This document shows, one piece after another, positions 28,539 to 37,239 of a stretch of DNA of 64,000 nucleotides. Each line of letters opens with the position of its first letter. Position 1 is the stretch's first letter. This DNA is from an uncultured Pelagibacteraceae bacterium (lineage in GTDB: Bacteria; Pseudomonadota; Alphaproteobacteria; Pelagibacterales; Pelagibacteraceae), in the NCBI GenBank assembly GCA_902596205.1, contig CACJSY010000005.1:1-64000 (forward strand), written 5' to 3'. The position numbers and the translations under genes were made by a program. Below the pieces are notes generated by a model, which did no database searches, had not been told where the DNA came from, and was given only the letters and a program-made list of their open reading frames with translations.

Positions 28539-30920
28539 ATGAAAAAAATAATTTTTTTCTCCTTTTTTTCATTTACATTTATTTTTTTTTCATACAAATT
28601 TTTAGAAAGTAAACAATCTCTTAGTTTTGCTGATGAATTTTCATACAATCCTTGTAATAGTTTAAGTTTTGAAAAATCTAAGAATATTCATCCCTCTGAA
28701 TTTCAAAGTTTTGATATAAAATTACAAATAGATGAAAAAAGAAAATGGGCTAGTCTTAACCTCAGAGATGCAATTAAGGCAGAAAAAATAAATAGTTTTA
28801 CAAATAGAGAAAGAGTTAAAGGAAGGATAATTGTCATTCTAGAAAATGACTTTAAATGCTCTCTTAAAGTCACACTAAGAGCTCACGGAGATCAAGTTGA
28901 TCATAGACAAGGTAAAGGTTTACCCAGTTTAAATATAAAAATTACAGATGGCCATATTTTCGGAATTGTCGATTTTATTTTATTAAAACCTAAAATTAGA
29001 ATTTATGATAACGAAATATATGCTACTGCTCTTTTACAACAACTTGATTTACTTGCTCCTAGAACTTCTTCAGTAAATTTGACATACGGTTTCAACTCAC
29101 AAAAGTTTATTTTTCAGGAAAAAATTGTAAAAGAATTTATTGAAAATGTGAATCTAAGAGAGGGCGCTCTTTTTGAGGGAGATGAAAGGTTTGTTTTTCA
29201 AGAAGGTAATAATAAAAATATAAGATTCGTTAACCACAGGTTATCAAATAGGAACTGGGCTGCTAAAAATAATAATAATAAAAAAATAGCAGAAATTGGA
29301 TTATCAATATTGAATTATCACGGACAAATTCATGAAATGGATATCCCAAAAAATTGGGTGATCGACTATTTTTCGCTATCTAAAAAAATAGGTAACTCAA
29401 ATTATTTTTCAGAATTACCAAAGTTTGATGCCATCATGTTTGCACTTGATGCTATGGGAAATTTAAGTGTGCAAGACAGGCGATTTTACTTTGACAGTGT
29501 TCAAAATCAATTCTTACCAATTTTTTATGATGGAAAACCTACTTTATTTAGCAAAACAAATAATTTAACTAATCCACGATTAGAAGAAACAAGTAAATTA
29601 ATAGTTATAGATAAAGGGAAAATAAAATTTTATTATCCTAATTTACTCAAGGGAAAAGTTCTTAATTCAGCATTTGAGGGTTCAGAGGAAGCTTTAAGTT
29701 CGCTAGAAACAATAAACGTAGAAAAGTTTCATAAAATATTAAACAAAAACGGTATGGATATAGATTTAAATAAGACCAAATTATCTATTGAGATTTTAAG
29801 TAAAAAATTAAACTGGATGTCAAAATTCGAAAGAACGAGGATTTTTCAGCAAAATTACACATCGGAGATCAATTTGGCTGCTCCTAAATCATATCAATCT
29901 GACATTAAAAGAAGAATTCTTTTTTATAACTCAAAAGAAAAAAATTCTTTTTTATCATGCAATATTTATGGAGAAAATTGTAAAAATTTTTCTTTAAATC
30001 AAAAAGATTATCTTAAAGCCATTAGCCAATTATTAAAAGATGACAAAAAAAATGAAATTATCTTTTTAGGCAAGGATAATAATAAAGAGATAGACAAAGG
30101 TTGGTATCATCAATCATTTTTAAAATCAAAGGGTAAAAAAAATAAATTAAATTTTATCAATGATGTTGAGATAATAAATAACGGAGGAGTAAAAGTAAAT
30201 ATAGATGATGAACAAAAAAAAATATTTATTTTGAAACAAAATATAGATAGCAATTTAATATTTAAAGGTGGTTCATTAATTGATTGGGAAATATTTTTTG
30301 AAGATAGATCTAAAGATGCTCCAAAATTTATAAACGATATAAACGGGATGACTGGATGCTTAAATTTTTTAGATATGACAGTCAAAAATTTAAAATTAAA
30401 TGCTAGTGGAAGTAAATGTGAAGACTCTATTAATTTCATACGTGTAAATGGGTCTTTAGATAACTTATATATTTCAGAATCTAAATCTGATGGTTTTGAC
30501 GCTGACTTTTCCAAATTAAAAATTAATAATATTAAAATTTTTGATAGCGGAAATGATTGTATTGATTTTTCATATGGTGAATATGAATTAATCAATGTGA
30601 AGCTATCTGGATGTGGTGATAAAGGTGTTTCTATTGGGGAAAAAAGCACTGTGAAATTGAAAAAGCTTATTGCGGAAAATACCAATGTAGGAGTTGCAAC
30701 TAAAGATTATGGCACTTTCTTTGCTGAAAATCTTGAGTTAGATAATGTAGAGTATTGCATTACTGCATATAGCAAAAAACAAGAATTTAGTGGAGGTAAG
30801 GCGGATATAAAAAAAATTAATTGTTCAAATTTTAATAATTCATTTAAATCAGACAAAACATCGATGATTAAAATTGAAGAAAATCTTTCGAAGAAAAAAA
30901 AATATAACAAAGGTATATGA
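28539..30920 (+). CDS. CotH-like protein with signal peptide and C-terminal repeat (beta-helix-like) region
   Basis: 793 aa; FDIKLQIDEKRKWASL, LKVTLRAHGD, FDAIMFALDAMGNLSVQDRRFYFDSVQNQFLPIFYDG resemble CotH; sits between DUF4956 and VTC genes. Confidence 0.62.
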   Translation: MKKIIFFSFFSFTFIFFSYKFLESKQSLSFADEFSYNPCNSLSFEKSKNIHPSEFQSFDIKLQIDEKRKWASLNLRDAIKAEKINSFTNRERVKGRIIVILENDFKCSLKVTLRAHGDQVDHRQGKGLPSLNIKITDGHIFGIVDFILLKPKIRIYDNEIYATALLQQLDLLAPRTSSVNLTYGFNSQKFIFQEKIVKEFIENVNLREGALFEGDERFVFQEGNNKNIRFVNHRLSNRNWAAKNNNNKKIAEIGLSILNYHGQIHEMDIPKNWVIDYFSLSKKIGNSNYFSELPKFDAIMFALDAMGNLSVQDRRFYFDSVQNQFLPIFYDGKPTLFSKTNNLTNPRLEETSKLIVIDKGKIKFYYPNLLKGKVLNSAFEGSEEALSSLETINVEKFHKILNKNGMDIDLNKTKLSIEILSKKLNWMSKFERTRIFQQNYTSEINLAAPKSYQSDIKRRILFYNSKEKNSFLSCNIYGENCKNFSLNQKDYLKAISQLLKDDKKNEIIFLGKDNNKEIDKGWYHQSFLKSKGKKNKLNFINDVEIINNGGVKVNIDDEQKKIFILKQNIDSNLIFKGGSLIDWEIFFEDRSKDAPKFINDINGMTGCLNFLDMTVKNLKLNASGSKCEDSINFIRVNGSLDNLYISESKSDGFDADFSKLKINNIKIFDSGNDCIDFSYGEYELINVKLSGCGDKGVSIGEKSTVKLKKLIAENTNVGVATKDYGTFFAENLELDNVEYCITAYSKKQEFSGGKADIKKINCSNFNNSFKSDKTSMIKIEENLSKKKKYNKGI

Positions 30921-31557
30921 GGATTTTCAAATGAGCTTTAGGGTAGAAGAAAAATGTATTTTAAAAAATATAGATAAAAATAAATTTAAATCTACTTTGT
31001 TTAAAATTGGGGGAAAAATATTATTTCCAAAAAGAGAAATTATGAGCTTGTATTTTGACACAAAAGCTACAAAAATGTTTTTTGACTCTGAAGAAGGCAC
31101 TACGCCAAGGAAAAAAATTAGAGTAAGAACTTATCCAAATGAAAAACATAAAACATTCAATTTAGAGAAAAAAATTAATAGCGCTGAGGGCAGGTATAAA
31201 ATATCTGAAAAAATAAATATTGAAAAATATATCAAAATACTTAAGCAAGGAATAATCGATAATGAATATGGTTTTTGCTATCCTCAAATTTGGGTAAAGT
31301 ACTCTAGAGAATATTTTAGTTTGAAAGATCAAAGAATAACATTAGACACTGACATAGTTTATCAAAGTTATAAAAGTCAGATCCAAAAAAAGGATTTGGA
31401 TGTAAACATTTTTGAAATTAAGGCGAATGTGAATTTTGATAAAAATCTGTTTGATAATATTTTACCATTTGGCAGATATAGATTTTCTAAATACTCTGAA
31501 GGTTTAAAAGCTATTGAGGAGAGTAAAAATACACATCTTATACCTTTGATAAGTTAG
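30874..31557 (+). CDS. VTC-domain (polyphosphate polymerase / triphosphate-tunnel type) protein
   Basis: FRVEEKCIL; YFDTKATKMFFDSEEGTTPRKKIRVRTYP; NLEKKINSAEGRYKISEKI; KYSREYFSLKDQRITLDTDIVYQSY. True start probably ATG 30931 (MSFRVEEK). Confidence 0.82.
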   Translation: MKKIFRRKKNITKVYEDFQMSFRVEEKCILKNIDKNKFKSTLFKIGGKILFPKREIMSLYFDTKATKMFFDSEEGTTPRKKIRVRTYPNEKHKTFNLEKKINSAEGRYKISEKINIEKYIKILKQGIIDNEYGFCYPQIWVKYSREYFSLKDQRITLDTDIVYQSYKSQIQKKDLDVNIFEIKANVNFDKNLFDNILPFGRYRFSKYSEGLKAIEESKNTHLIPLIS

Positions 31558-31593
31558 GCTATATTTTGTTGTCAAATCCTTTAAAAGTGATAC

Positions 31594-31610
31594 TGTTCAA
31601 CTTTTGAACA
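31594..31610. promoter_or_regulatory. Palindromic operator candidate TGTTCA-ACTTT-TGAACA (site 3)
   Basis: Same 17-bp architecture; 24 bp before the ATG at 31635. Shares upstream GATAC with site 2 and downstream TAAT with site 1. Confidence 0.7.
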
Positions 31611-31634
31611 TAATTTTTCAATAAGAAAATAACA

Positions 31635-33221
31635 ATGGAAAATAATTTTATTAACCTAGATTGTACATTCAGAGACGGTGGTTATCATAACAATTGGAAC
31701 TTTAAAAAACCTCTTATTGAGAAATACTTAAAGTGTATGTCCAAGTTAAAAATAAACTTTATTGAACTGGGTTTTAGATTTTTAAATAGAAACAAATCTA
31801 GAGGTGAAACAGCATATACTGAAGAAAAATTCATAAATCAATTAAGAATACCTAAAAATTTAAATATAGGAGTGATGATAAATGCTGGAGATTTTTTGAG
31901 CCACGTAGATTCGATGGACAATGTATGCAACAAAACTTTTCCTAACATAAAAAAAAGCAAAATTAAGTTTGTAAGAATAGCATGCCACTTTCATGAAATA
32001 TTTAAAATTTCAAAAATTATCAGTTGGTTAAAGAAAAGAAAAATATTGGTTGCAGTAAACTTAATGCAAATATCTGAAATTAATAAAAAACAGATTAAAA
32101 GTGTTTGCAAATTTATTTCAAAGAAAAAGATAGATATTTTTTATGTCGCAGATAGTTTAGGTTGCATGAGGCCTCAAGATATAAATTCTGTTTTTAAAGA
32201 AATTAAAAAATTTTGGAAAGGTGAACTTGGAATTCACGCACATGACAATTTACATTATGCTTTGAAAAATTCTATTATAGCAAATAAAAATCATGGTGTA
32301 AATTGGCTTGATAGCACAGTTCTTGGAATGGGAAGAGGACCAGGGAATTTGAAAACTGAGGAAATTATTAATCATTCAAAAGAAGAAAAAAATAAATATC
32401 TAATTAAAAAACTTATCAAAGAAAATTTTTCCCCACTTAAAAAAAAATATAAATGGGGTTCCAATCTATATTATCGTCTTGCTGCAAAGTTCAAGATTCA
32501 TCCAACTTATATTCAAGAGATGTTGACAGATAAGCGATATAAAAAAAATAACTATTTGCAAATTATTAAAAACTTAAGCAGAAACGACAGTACAAAATTT
32601 AATCCTTTTAAGCTCATAAGCCCACAAAATGTTTATATTAAGGATCCAATAGGAAAGGGGAACCCTTTTGCGGATATAAATAAGAAAGACGTTTTAATAA
32701 TTGGGGCTGGAAGTTCTGCTAAAATTTTAAGAAAAAAAATTGAAAATTTTATAAAACAAAATAATGTTTATGTAATTTCGTTAAACACTAATCAAAATAT
32801 CAGTGAAAATTTAATTAATTTAAGGGTTGCATCACACCCATTTCGAATAAGCTCAGATGTTTCTTTGCATTCAAAAAATAAAACGAAGCTTGCTATTCCA
32901 GCGTCTATGTTACCTAAAAAAATTTTTGATAAAATAAAAAGTAAAAAAAAATTAATGGATTACGGTCTATCAATTAATATGGACAATAAAATTATAATAA
33001 AAAAAAATTGCTGCATCTTACCAAACGCCTTAGCTATTTCTTACTCCTTAGCGATTGCAGTTGCTGGCAAAAGTAGCAAGATTTTTTTAGCTGGATTTGA
33101 CGGATATAAAGTTGACGATAGCAAAAATGATGAAACTCAATTAAGTTTAAGTCTTTTCAGAAAAAAATTCGATAAGTTGAAAATATCTTTTTTAACCCCA
33201 ACAAAATATAATTTTAGATAA
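31635..33221 (+). CDS. DRE-TIM/HMGL-like aldolase fused to an uncharacterised C-terminal domain
   Basis: DCTFRDGGYHNNWNF active-site motif, GELGIHAHDNLHYAL metal motif, LGMGRGPGN; C-terminal DVLIIGAGSS...IFLAGFDGYK domain. Confidence 0.8.
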   Translation: MENNFINLDCTFRDGGYHNNWNFKKPLIEKYLKCMSKLKINFIELGFRFLNRNKSRGETAYTEEKFINQLRIPKNLNIGVMINAGDFLSHVDSMDNVCNKTFPNIKKSKIKFVRIACHFHEIFKISKIISWLKKRKILVAVNLMQISEINKKQIKSVCKFISKKKIDIFYVADSLGCMRPQDINSVFKEIKKFWKGELGIHAHDNLHYALKNSIIANKNHGVNWLDSTVLGMGRGPGNLKTEEIINHSKEEKNKYLIKKLIKENFSPLKKKYKWGSNLYYRLAAKFKIHPTYIQEMLTDKRYKKNNYLQIIKNLSRNDSTKFNPFKLISPQNVYIKDPIGKGNPFADINKKDVLIIGAGSSAKILRKKIENFIKQNNVYVISLNTNQNISENLINLRVASHPFRISSDVSLHSKNKTKLAIPASMLPKKIFDKIKSKKKLMDYGLSINMDNKIIIKKNCCILPNALAISYSLAIAVAGKSSKIFLAGFDGYKVDDSKNDETQLSLSLFRKKFDKLKISFLTPTKYNFR

Positions 33222-33940
33222 TGAGAAAAATATTAATTATTATACCTGCACGATATAAATCTTCAAGATTTCCGGGAAAACCCTTAAAAAAAATTTTAGG
33301 AAGAGAATTAGTTTTAAGAGTTGCTGATAGATGTAAAAAAATATCAAATAAAAGGGATCTGATAATAGCGACGGATAATTCTATGATTTCTAAAGTAGCA
33401 AAAAAAGAAAATTTTAAAGTGATTATGACTTCCCAGAATTGTTTAACCGGAACAGATAGAGTCGCTGAAGTAGCAAAAAAAATTAATTCAAAAATTTATA
33501 TAAATGTTCAAGGAGATGAGCCTTTAGTAAATCCAAGGGATATTAAAAAGATCATATCTCAAAAGATTAAATATCCAAATCATATAATTTGTGGATTTGC
33601 TAAGATTAGAAATTTTGAAAATCCAGCAAGTAAAAATATACCCAAAGTAGTAATGAACAAAAACAACGAATTAGTTTATATTTCAAGAGCTCTTGTACCA
33701 AGTTCAAAAAAAAAAAGTAAAATACAGTTTTACAAACAAGTATGTATTTATGCGTTTAATAAAATGGAGCTTGCAAAATTTAGCTCTATGAAAAAAAAAT
33801 CAGCACTAGAGAAGCTTGAGGACATTGAGATTTTAAGGTTTTTTGATTTAGGTATTAAAATTAAAATGGTTAAATTGAGTTCTAAAACTTTAGCGGTAGA
33901 TGTAAAAAGCGATATTAAAAAAGTAGAAAAATTTTTATAA
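33221..33940 (+). CDS. KdsB-like CMP-ulosonate cytidylyltransferase
   Basis: ILIIIPARYKSSRFPGKPLKKILGRELVLRVADRC; NVQGDEPLVNP. Confidence 0.88.
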   Translation: MRKILIIIPARYKSSRFPGKPLKKILGRELVLRVADRCKKISNKRDLIIATDNSMISKVAKKENFKVIMTSQNCLTGTDRVAEVAKKINSKIYINVQGDEPLVNPRDIKKIISQKIKYPNHIICGFAKIRNFENPASKNIPKVVMNKNNELVYISRALVPSSKKKSKIQFYKQVCIYAFNKMELAKFSSMKKKSALEKLEDIEILRFFDLGIKIKMVKLSSKTLAVDVKSDIKKVEKFL

Positions 33941-33941
33941 A

Positions 33942-34820
33942 ATGAAAAAAAAATTTATTGACCCAAATATAAAAAATAAATCTGTAACGGTAGAGAAAAG
34001 ATTACAATTTGTAAATTTTAATAAAAAATCTCTTCCTTTACCAACTGAAATTGAAATTAGCGAGTCAGGAATATGTAATAGAAAATGTTCTTTCTGTCCG
34101 AGAAGTGACCCGGAATTTGTTCATAAAAAAGAATTCATTTCGAATAAATTGCACCTAAAATTATGTAACGAATTAAAAGCTCTTAATTATGGAGGAACCA
34201 TAAGATATAGTGGGTTTGTAGAACCTTTATTAGATAAAAACATCTTTAATTTGATAAAAATGGCAAAAGATAAACTTCCCGATAGCAATATTGAACTCGT
34301 AACAAATGGAGATGTTTTAAACTTAGCAAGATTAAAAAAATTATTTACACATGGTTTGAACAAAATTCTTATTAGTGCATATGACGGCAAGAAAGAGGCA
34401 GATAAGCTTGAAGAACTCTGCTTAAGAGCAAAACTTAAATCAGAGCAATATATAGTTAGACATAGGTATCTTCATGAAAGCCAAGATTTTGGAATTACGT
34501 TGAGTAATAGATCCGGATCAATGCAAAATGCTGAATACAAAATAGAAAGTCTTAAAGAACCTTTAAAAAAACCATGTTTTATACCTAGTTATACCTTTTT
34601 TTTAGACTATCAAGGTGATGTTTTAATGTGCCCACATGATTGGGGAAAAAAAATTATATTGGGAAATTTAAATCACAAATCTTTTAGTGAAATTTGGTTT
34701 AGCAAAAGGGCAATGAATATAAGAAGTATGCTAAATAATTCTAACAGAAATTTTTCTCCTTGTAATGTCTGCGATGTAGATGGAACTTTGATGGGAAAAA
34801 TAAATTCAACTTATTTTTAA
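33942..34820 (+). CDS. Radical SAM/SPASM domain protein
   Basis: EISESGICNRKCSFCPRS (CX3CX2C) and C-terminal CPHDWGKKIILGNLNHKSFSEIW...CNVCD. Confidence 0.88.
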   Translation: MKKKFIDPNIKNKSVTVEKRLQFVNFNKKSLPLPTEIEISESGICNRKCSFCPRSDPEFVHKKEFISNKLHLKLCNELKALNYGGTIRYSGFVEPLLDKNIFNLIKMAKDKLPDSNIELVTNGDVLNLARLKKLFTHGLNKILISAYDGKKEADKLEELCLRAKLKSEQYIVRHRYLHESQDFGITLSNRSGSMQNAEYKIESLKEPLKKPCFIPSYTFFLDYQGDVLMCPHDWGKKIILGNLNHKSFSEIWFSKRAMNIRSMLNNSNRNFSPCNVCDVDGTLMGKINSTYF

Positions 34821-34826
34821 CACTTT

Positions 34827-36167
34827 ATGCGTATAGGGCTTGAGCAAAAAAAGATTTTAGACATTTCCAAGAAATTAACTAACAAAAATAAGAAACTTAA
34901 TGAACATCAAATTAGTGCATTAAATTATTTTGCTTTATGGGGAGATAGTTTAGGATTTGAAAGAATAAAGTGCAAAATTTATGGTGTGCAAAATTTTTTC
35001 AATTTTTGTTTAAAGATACTTAAAGATATTGTTGCCATTGCTTTTTTAAAAAATTACAAAATTTTAAAAAATTCAAAGTTCAATTCAAAACCCTTTAAAA
35101 AATTAATAATTTCAAGATCCATTATTGATGATTTTGATAGAAGAGGAAATTATAAAGATAGATACTTTTTGATAAATTCGAATAGTGAAAAAGATACCTT
35201 ATTTATTTTAATAAATTCTGGAGAAAAATTACCACAAAAAATTGCAAAAAACGTTATTATTATTTATCAAAAAGGAAGATCATTTGAGTTATTTTTTTTA
35301 TTAAAATATTTATTAAATAAAATCATTTCTTCCAATTTTTCAATTAATCAATTTTTTTACAAAACGTCATCATCTATCGTAATTGGCGAGGTAATTATTG
35401 AATTTTTAAAAAAAGAAATTAACTATGATAGAATAAAATCAATACTTGTACCCTACGAGGGACAACCATATGAGCATCTTATTTTTGAAGAAGCTCGAAA
35501 AAATAACAAAAAATTAGCAATCGGTGGATATGATCATAGTGCTCCGCATAGTATCCCGACACATCTAATGTATAGATCTTATTCACCAGATATTCTTTTC
35601 GTGAATGGTAGTAGCCAAGTTAGTTTCTCTAAAAAATTTTTGGAATGGCCAAAGAGAAAAATTCGATTAGCCCCTTCACTAAGATATCCTAAAAAATCAA
35701 AGCTTAACTTTCAAAATAAAGTCTTTTTGCCTTATAATATTCCCAATGAAACAGTTGTAATAGATGAGTTTAAAAAGATAATACTAGAGGAACCTAATTT
35801 AAATTATAGATCTTTGAAAATTAAAAATCACCCTATGATGATTAATTCAAAAAGACACTTAATATTAAAGAGTAAATTAGAAAAAATTATTAAAGAAAAT
35901 CAAAAAAGAAATAAAAATAAAAATAAAAAAAATATTGCAATTTTTATTGGCGCAACGACTGGCGTAATAGTAGCTCTTGAAAAAAAAATTGACGTTATTC
36001 ATATTTGTTTCGACTCAATTTTTGATTCATATAGCCAAACTTTATGGCCAAATTTACGAGTGAAACAAATTTCAAAAAACTCATTTACATATAGACTAAA
36101 AAAATATAACACGTTTTTAAAATTTAATAATATTCAAAATTGTTACAAAAAATATTATGCAATCTAA
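34827..36167 (+). CDS. Surface carbohydrate biosynthesis protein, possible glycosyltransferase
   Basis: 446-aa ORF, glycan context; C-terminal NIAIFIGATTGVIVALEKKIDVIHICFD. Confidence 0.45.
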   Translation: MRIGLEQKKILDISKKLTNKNKKLNEHQISALNYFALWGDSLGFERIKCKIYGVQNFFNFCLKILKDIVAIAFLKNYKILKNSKFNSKPFKKLIISRSIIDDFDRRGNYKDRYFLINSNSEKDTLFILINSGEKLPQKIAKNVIIIYQKGRSFELFFLLKYLLNKIISSNFSINQFFYKTSSSIVIGEVIIEFLKKEINYDRIKSILVPYEGQPYEHLIFEEARKNNKKLAIGGYDHSAPHSIPTHLMYRSYSPDILFVNGSSQVSFSKKFLEWPKRKIRLAPSLRYPKKSKLNFQNKVFLPYNIPNETVVIDEFKKIILEEPNLNYRSLKIKNHPMMINSKRHLILKSKLEKIIKENQKRNKNKNKKNIAIFIGATTGVIVALEKKIDVIHICFDSIFDSYSQTLWPNLRVKQISKNSFTYRLKKYNTFLKFNNIQNCYKKYYAI

Positions 36168-37236
36168 AAGATCGATATTTAACAAAACATTATGGGCCGA
36201 AGAAATTCAAAGAGTTAGGGGCCCTTTGGAATCTAGATTTAATAAAATTAGATTAGATAAAAATGAAAAGCCTGATAATCACTTATCTAAATTAATTAAA
36301 GATATTAAGAAAAATATTAAACATGAACATTTAACCGCTTATCCAGAGACAGAAAAACTTTACAATACAATTTCTAAAAAATTTAAAGTCAAAAAAGAGT
36401 CAATTGTTCTTACGCCAGGTTCTGATGCAGCTATAAAGAATTGTTTGGATCTCTTTGCAGAAAAGAATGACAAAATTATTTCTATTGATCCAACATTTGC
36501 CATGGTGGACATTTACTCTAAAATTAAAAGAGTTAAACAAATTAAGATAAAATATAATAGAAAATTAGAATTAGATTATAAAAAAATATTTGAAACAATT
36601 AAAAATAGAAAAATAAGCCTTGTTATTTTAGCTAATCCAAATAGTCCTACTGGGACTATTATACCCAAAAGAATTCTTTTTAATATTTTAAAATCTTGTG
36701 AAAAAAAAAATATTGTAGTTTTAATAGATGAAGCTTATTTTGGTTTTTATAAATTTTCAATGATTCCTTATATTAGAAAATTTACAAACCTCGTAGTTTG
36801 CCGAACATTCTCAAAAGCATTTGGTTTAGCAGGTTGTAGAGTTGGTTTCATTGCCACTAATAAAAAATTGGCTAACAGACTATATAATTTAAGGCCCATG
36901 TATGAAATTAACTCTCTTGGTGTAATGATTGTTAATGAAATTTTAAAAAAAGATGTATTTGTTAATAAAAATTTAAATGCACAATTAGAGGGAAAAAAAT
37001 ATTTAATTAAAGAAGTTAAAAAAATGAAACTTCAATATTTAGACGGAAATGCTAATTTTATTCACATTGATCTAGGGAGTAAAAAAAATAAAGCTGAAAG
37101 AACATTTTTGAAAAACAAAATTTTAATTAGGGGAGGACTAAATATTACAGGATATAAAAATTTTTTAAGAGTTTCTTTAGCACCCAAAAGAATAATGAAG
37201 AAAGTAATTAAAATTTTAAAAGATATTCAAAGATAG
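36157..37236 (+). CDS. HisC-like class I/II PLP aminotransferase
   Basis: LTPGSDAAIKNCLDLFAE; LANPNSPTGTII; VLIDEAYFGF; RTFSKAFGLAGCRVGF. Confidence 0.87.
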   Translation: MQSKRSIFNKTLWAEEIQRVRGPLESRFNKIRLDKNEKPDNHLSKLIKDIKKNIKHEHLTAYPETEKLYNTISKKFKVKKESIVLTPGSDAAIKNCLDLFAEKNDKIISIDPTFAMVDIYSKIKRVKQIKIKYNRKLELDYKKIFETIKNRKISLVILANPNSPTGTIIPKRILFNILKSCEKKNIVVLIDEAYFGFYKFSMIPYIRKFTNLVVCRTFSKAFGLAGCRVGFIATNKKLANRLYNLRPMYEINSLGVMIVNEILKKDVFVNKNLNAQLEGKKYLIKEVKKMKLQYLDGNANFIHIDLGSKKNKAERTFLKNKILIRGGLNITGYKNFLRVSLAPKRIMKKVIKILKDIQR

Positions 37237-37239
37237 AAT

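Noticed and set aside
30110-30685. 191-aa minus ORF opposite the CotH-like gene
   Set aside because: Antisense to a long, supported ORF; composition looks like a mirror frame.
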